From: GCA-2683825 sp965662355 | Lineage (GTDB): Bacteria; Planctomycetota; UBA1135; GCA-002686595 | Reading direction: 5' to 3' | Assembly (NCBI GenBank): GCA_965662355.1 | Contig: CBFIHP010000003.1 | Span: 186,001-250,000, forward strand | DNA length: 64,000 nt | Shown here: positions 60,867 through 64,000 of the stretch, one piece after another | Layout: the number at the start of each line of letters is the position of its first letter | How positions within the stretch are numbered: the first letter of the stretch is position 1 | The notes under the pieces: model-generated | Databases searched by the model: none | What the model was told of the DNA's origin: nothing | Seen by the model: only the letters and a program-made list of their open reading frames with translations | Made by a program: the position numbers and the translations under genes

Positions 60867-62495
60867 CTAGAGGACCACGGGACGCACGACTGTTTCACTG
60901 AGCTTCGGCCCCGTCGGCGTTGCGATCCACGCCTGCGCAGCAACCTCGAGTCCGATCATCAACACGCCCGCAGGCACCTGGATGGTCGCTCGGACCTGGT
61001 TTCCCCCCAAATTGCCCGTCGTGAGCGGAAGAATCGTCCGCGCCGGATCGAGCCAGAAGAGCCCTTCGTAGAAACTGGGGAAGGCCAGCGGTCCGTCCCC
61101 TTCGAAGCCGACCAGGATCCAGGTCGGCGCCGGTTGGGAGAGAAGTGCAAGAAAGCGCAACACCTGTCCGGGCTTGGGCACGTCCATCATCACGAGGTCG
61201 CGCTCGCCCGTCTCGAAGAGCTGCAGCCGACCGCTCGTGGAAAATAGATTCGCATGTGCATCCTTGCTGGCGGCGACGATGCGACTGCCACTCGAATCGA
61301 GGTCCAGGTCATACGGGCTGCCGGGAAGATCAACGTCGTAGACCACACCGGCCTGGCCGCGCTCTACCAGCAGGATCTCCGGGCTCGCATCGGAACTGCC
61401 CCAGAGACCGAGCAGGATGCGCCGGCCATCCGGCGTCATGTCCAGGGCCGCGGGAAAATTCTGCAGAGCCAGGGAACCACCGGCCTGGCGGAGTTTGTTC
61501 AGCAAGGTCAGAGCCGGCAGAGCAAAGACATCCAATCCGGCTTCGCTATACACGAGCGAATTCCACCATGCGATCGCCAAGGTCGCCCCATCGTGGGACA
61601 GCTTCACATCCGCGGCCACGTCATCGACGGCACCCGGGATCTTCGTGGAAGCGCCGTATCCAAGACCCAGATCCTGATGCACGTAGACCGCCCCCCCATC
61701 GCCATAAGCGAACGTCAATCCGTCGTAGGAAAAGGCGAACACCGCAGACGAACCGGGCAAGTCGGTCTCGAAGAGAACCGAACCCGTGGGATCGAGAACC
61801 AAGAGCGTGTTTCCCGCGCACAGAGCAAGTCTCTGGCCATCCCCGGAAAGCTCGACGCGACGCAGGGCCGAACCGGGGAAGTGCACGCGCACGACCAGTT
61901 GGCCGGTAAAGGGATCGAGTAGATCGACCTGAACCTCACCACGCGCTGCGTCGTAGACCGCTGCGATCAAGACGCTGCCATCCTCCGATAGCGCCAGGTG
62001 CGCGGGGGCGTTGACCAGCGCACCCAGGTCGTAGTTGAATCGCGGAGCGAAGCCGTTGCCGAGCGCCGCGTGCTCGGCGTCGTAACGCCGCACGATCGTG
62101 CGTCTCGTCACCTCGCCGGGAATCGCTAGCTGGTGCAGCGTATACAGCTGATCCGGTCGCGGGCCAGCGGCCACCAGGATCGCTCCCAGTGCGCCGGAGA
62201 AATCGAGCGCGCGTTCCAGAACCGGGTCGGGTACCTCCACCGTGCTCGAGAGAAAGGCCTCCGGCTGGGCACCCGACGTCGCGGCCCAGACCAGCTCGCC
62301 GTGGGCGGTGAAGGCACAGCCACGCGGAATCCAGGTCGCCCCCGAAGGCGGGTCGACCGACCAGCGCTCACCGGGAATGAAAGCGGTGGTGCTCTGGGCG
62401 AGGGGGCCAGATGCGGACAGGGCAAGCGCGAAAGCCAGCCCGAAGGCAACTCGCCAGGACCTGGGCTCGAGGAACGTAGAACAAGGGTGCTTCAA
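60867..62495 (-). CDS. Exported beta-propeller-like protein of unknown function
   Basis: The 542-residue protein has a signal peptide (about 1-34, TTG start) and repeated strand patterns (LALSEDGSVLIAAVYDA; VELSGDGQRLALCAGN; LDMTPDGRRILLGLWG; LDLDSSGSRIVAASKD), as in WD40/YVTN-type beta propellers. The C-terminal 90 residues are another beta-rich domain of a type common in planctomycete secreted proteins. It is probably extracytoplasmic; no substrate can be stated. Confidence 0.75.
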   Translation of the reverse strand: MKHPCSTFLEPRSWRVAFGLAFALALSASGPLAQSTTAFIPGERWSVDPPSGATWIPRGCAFTAHGELVWAATSGAQPEAFLSSTVEVPDPVLERALDFSGALGAILVAAGPRPDQLYTLHQLAIPGEVTRRTIVRRYDAEHAALGNGFAPRFNYDLGALVNAPAHLALSEDGSVLIAAVYDAARGEVQVDLLDPFTGQLVVRVHFPGSALRRVELSGDGQRLALCAGNTLLVLDPTGSVLFETDLPGSSAVFAFSYDGLTFAYGDGGAVYVHQDLGLGYGASTKIPGAVDDVAADVKLSHDGATLAIAWWNSLVYSEAGLDVFALPALTLLNKLRQAGGSLALQNFPAALDMTPDGRRILLGLWGSSDASPEILLVERGQAGVVYDVDLPGSPYDLDLDSSGSRIVAASKDAHANLFSTSGRLQLFETGERDLVMMDVPKPGQVLRFLALLSQPAPTWILVGFEGDGPLAFPSFYEGLFWLDPARTILPLTTGNLGGNQVRATIQVPAGVLMIGLEVAAQAWIATPTGPKLSETVVRPVVL

Positions 62496-62717
62496 GAGGA
62501 CGTGCCTGGGTGTAGGGGCTCATTCCAACCCTATCCCGGCGCGGTCTCTGGGGTCCGGGAACTCGTTTCCACCCGTGAGGGCTCTGCAACCCTTGGCCTC
62601 TCACCCTCCTTCTTATAGAGTCCCCACCCCCCGCCCCGGCTCGGTCCCCTTGACCGGGTCCTACGAGGGCCTAATCCGTCCATTCCCCGCCTACCCGCCC
62701 CCCCTGGAGCTCCCTGC

Positions 62718-63839
62718 TTGAAAGCGACACCCCTCGTCGACGTTCATCGCGAACTGGGCGCGCGCCTGGTCGATTTCGGCGGCTGGCAGATGCCGGTGCA
62801 GTACGGCTCGATTCTCGAGGAAGGCAAGATCGTGCGCCAGGCCTGCGGGTTGTTCGATCTCAGCCACATGGGTCGCTTCCACGTCACCGGTCCGGATGCG
62901 GTGCGGCTAGTCGACAGGGTTTGCACGAACCACGCAGAGAAGATCCCGGTGCAATCGATCCGCTATTCTTTGCTCTGCAACGAGGCCGGCTATCCGATCG
63001 ATGACCTCCTCATCTATCGCGAGCAAGAGGGCGTCTACCTGGTCGTGAACGCCGGCAATACCGAGCGCGACCTGGCCTGGATTCGGGAGCACGGTGCCGA
63101 TCTCGACGCCGAGTGCCACGACCTGACCGACAGCCAGGCGATGCTCGCCCTGCAAGGACCCGCGTCCGTCGAGATCCTGCAGAAGCTCGTCGAGGGATAC
63201 GATCTGTCCCAGCTGAAGTACTACAAGTTCGCCTTCGCCAGTGTCTGCGGACTTCATGACGTACGTATCTCGCGTACCGGATACACCGGAGAGGACGGCT
63301 TCGAGATCTACTTCGATCCCACGGAAGCCAAGAACGTGTGGGACGCGCTACTCGAGGCCGGCAAACCCCACGGGATCGCTCCGATCGGCCTGGGCGCGCG
63401 CGACATCCTGCGACTCGAAGCCGGAATGGCGCTCTACGGTCACGAGCTGGACGAGTCATCGAACCCGATGGAAGCCGGCGTCGACTTCGCACTCGCGTTC
63501 ACCGAGGAGAAGGGCGACTTCATCGGTCGCAAGGCCCTCGAGAAGCTGAAGGGGGAACGCACCCACCGGCTCGTGGGAATCACGACCGAAGGGCCCCGGG
63601 TCCCGCGCCAAGGACACCCCCTGATCGATCCGAACGATGGCGATCGCGTCTGTGGACGCGTGGTGTCCGGAGGGGTCTCCCCCACCCTGAAAACGAATAT
63701 CGGTTCGGCCTTCGTCGAGCTGGGACGCGACCAAGCGGAAACGGAACTCGCCCTGGACATGCGCGGCAAGCACCAAGCATGTAAGGTACGCGAGCTGCCC
63801 TTCTACTCCCGCACGCGCAAGAAGAAGAAGAGCACCTAG
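62718..63839 (+). CDS. gcvT: Glycine cleavage system T protein (aminomethyltransferase)
   Basis: The 373-residue protein starts at TTG (GGAG 8 bases upstream) and contains FGGWQMPVQYGSI, LFDLSHMGRF, the Asp-containing tetrahydrofolate region and SRTGYTGEDGFEIY, all characteristic of GcvT. It transfers the methylene unit from the H-protein to tetrahydrofolate, releasing ammonia. The gcvH gene starts 36 bases downstream, and gcvP is presumably beyond the window. Confidence 0.96.
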   Translation: MKATPLVDVHRELGARLVDFGGWQMPVQYGSILEEGKIVRQACGLFDLSHMGRFHVTGPDAVRLVDRVCTNHAEKIPVQSIRYSLLCNEAGYPIDDLLIYREQEGVYLVVNAGNTERDLAWIREHGADLDAECHDLTDSQAMLALQGPASVEILQKLVEGYDLSQLKYYKFAFASVCGLHDVRISRTGYTGEDGFEIYFDPTEAKNVWDALLEAGKPHGIAPIGLGARDILRLEAGMALYGHELDESSNPMEAGVDFALAFTEEKGDFIGRKALEKLKGERTHRLVGITTEGPRVPRQGHPLIDPNDGDRVCGRVVSGGVSPTLKTNIGSAFVELGRDQAETELALDMRGKHQACKVRELPFYSRTRKKKKST

Positions 63840-63875
63840 AACCCCTAGCCCCAACCCTGGGAACTGAGAGAGACC

Positions 63876-64000
63876 ATGCGCCCCGACGATCGCAAGTACA
63901 CCAAGACCCACGAATGGGTGAAGCTCGACGGCAGTTCCGTGCTCGTCGGCATCACGGATTTTGCGGTCAACGAGCTCTGCAGTGGCAACGAGGGCGACCT
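63876..64000 (+). CDS. gcvH: Glycine cleavage system H protein (5' part)
   Basis: The first 41 residues are inside the window: MRPDDRKYTKTHEWVKLDG..VGITDFAVNEL. KYTKTHEWV and VGITDFA match the H-protein start. The lipoyl-Lys region lies beyond the window. The segment after GITDFAVNEL reads CSGNEGDL, not the usual GDIVFVELP, so this member is somewhat divergent. It forms an operon with gcvT. Confidence 0.9.
   Translation, partial: MRPDDRKYTKTHEWVKLDGSSVLVGITDFAVNELCSGNEGD

Noticed and set aside
62496..62717. Glycine riboswitch before gcvT
   Set aside because: The conserved glycine aptamer blocks were not found. A TATAGA-like box near 62616 with a weak upstream TTGGCC could be a promoter, but I do not call it.

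Overview
This is a GC-rich bacterial chromosome segment, most likely from a member of the Planctomycetota or a closely related Gram-negative lineage. That placement is an inference from gene content: two histone H1/Hc1-like proteins, a YfbK-type von Willebrand protein coupled to an ECF sigma factor, a CehA/McbA-type PHP hydrolase, a sulfatase-like lipoprotein, a HEAT-repeat protein and a DUF1844 protein. KdsB and several lipoproteins point to an outer membrane with KDO. AnmK points to peptidoglycan recycling, and MqnB with MqnD to menaquinone made by the futalosine route. No insertion sequence, phage, CRISPR array or rRNA is visible, so this looks like ordinary core and semi-core chromosome with short operons.

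Layout. 1-3.5 kb: end of a molybdenum hydroxylase alpha subunit, its FAD/[4Fe-4S] beta subunit (4-hydroxybenzoyl-CoA reductase type), then mqnB and mqnD. 3.6-8.3 kb (minus): an Hc1-like histone, an EVE protein and a flotillin/NfeD membrane operon. 8.35-9.4 kb: an alpha/beta hydrolase. 9.4-14.2 kb (minus): a selenium locus with a selD that has an in-frame UGA, a GDPD-family gene, tRNA-Sec and two GNAT paralogues. 14.4-18.2 kb: a histidine-kinase-like ATPase, a sodium/solute symporter with an unusual insert, and an HspQ-like protein. 18.2-26 kb: an ABC-2 exporter, a PHP hydrolase, an M28-like protein and a GT-C-like membrane protein. 26-29 kb: an ECF sigma factor with a fused anti-sigma/vWA protein. 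29-36.7 kb (minus): a class V aminotransferase with a BtpA protein, then a sugar-uptake operon (SDR, RbsB, RbsA, RbsC, GalM). 36.9-43.1 kb: tRNA-Thr, a HEAT protein, anmK, an NtrC-type regulator and a LysM protein. 43.5-49.4 kb: a lipoprotein, kdsB, pyrG, DUF1844 and a zinc metalloprotease. 49.4-55.2 kb: a sulfatase-like protein, a small unknown, glutaryl-CoA dehydrogenase, an EI24 protein and metG. 55.3-60.7 kb (minus): HU, a lysine-rich H1-like protein and a five-gene MglA-like GTPase/Roadblock/TPR operon. 60.9-64 kb: a beta-propeller-like secreted protein, then gcvT and the start of gcvH.

The most interesting items are: (1) the tail-anchored MglA-like GTPase in one operon with Roadblock and TPR proteins, a good candidate for an undescribed membrane-linked small-GTPase system; (2) the selD gene whose catalytic Cys is encoded by UGA, with a hairpin just after it and selC in the same gene run; (3) the sigma factor with a transmembrane vWA anti-sigma-like partner; (4) a sodium/solute symporter with a roughly 75-residue lipoyl-like insert. 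How the genes work together: PyrG makes the CTP that KdsB uses to activate KDO. The aromatic-CoA reductase and glutaryl-CoA dehydrogenase would fit aromatic degradation but lie far apart. RbsABC, the SDR and the lipoprotein mutarotase form a sugar uptake and processing unit.
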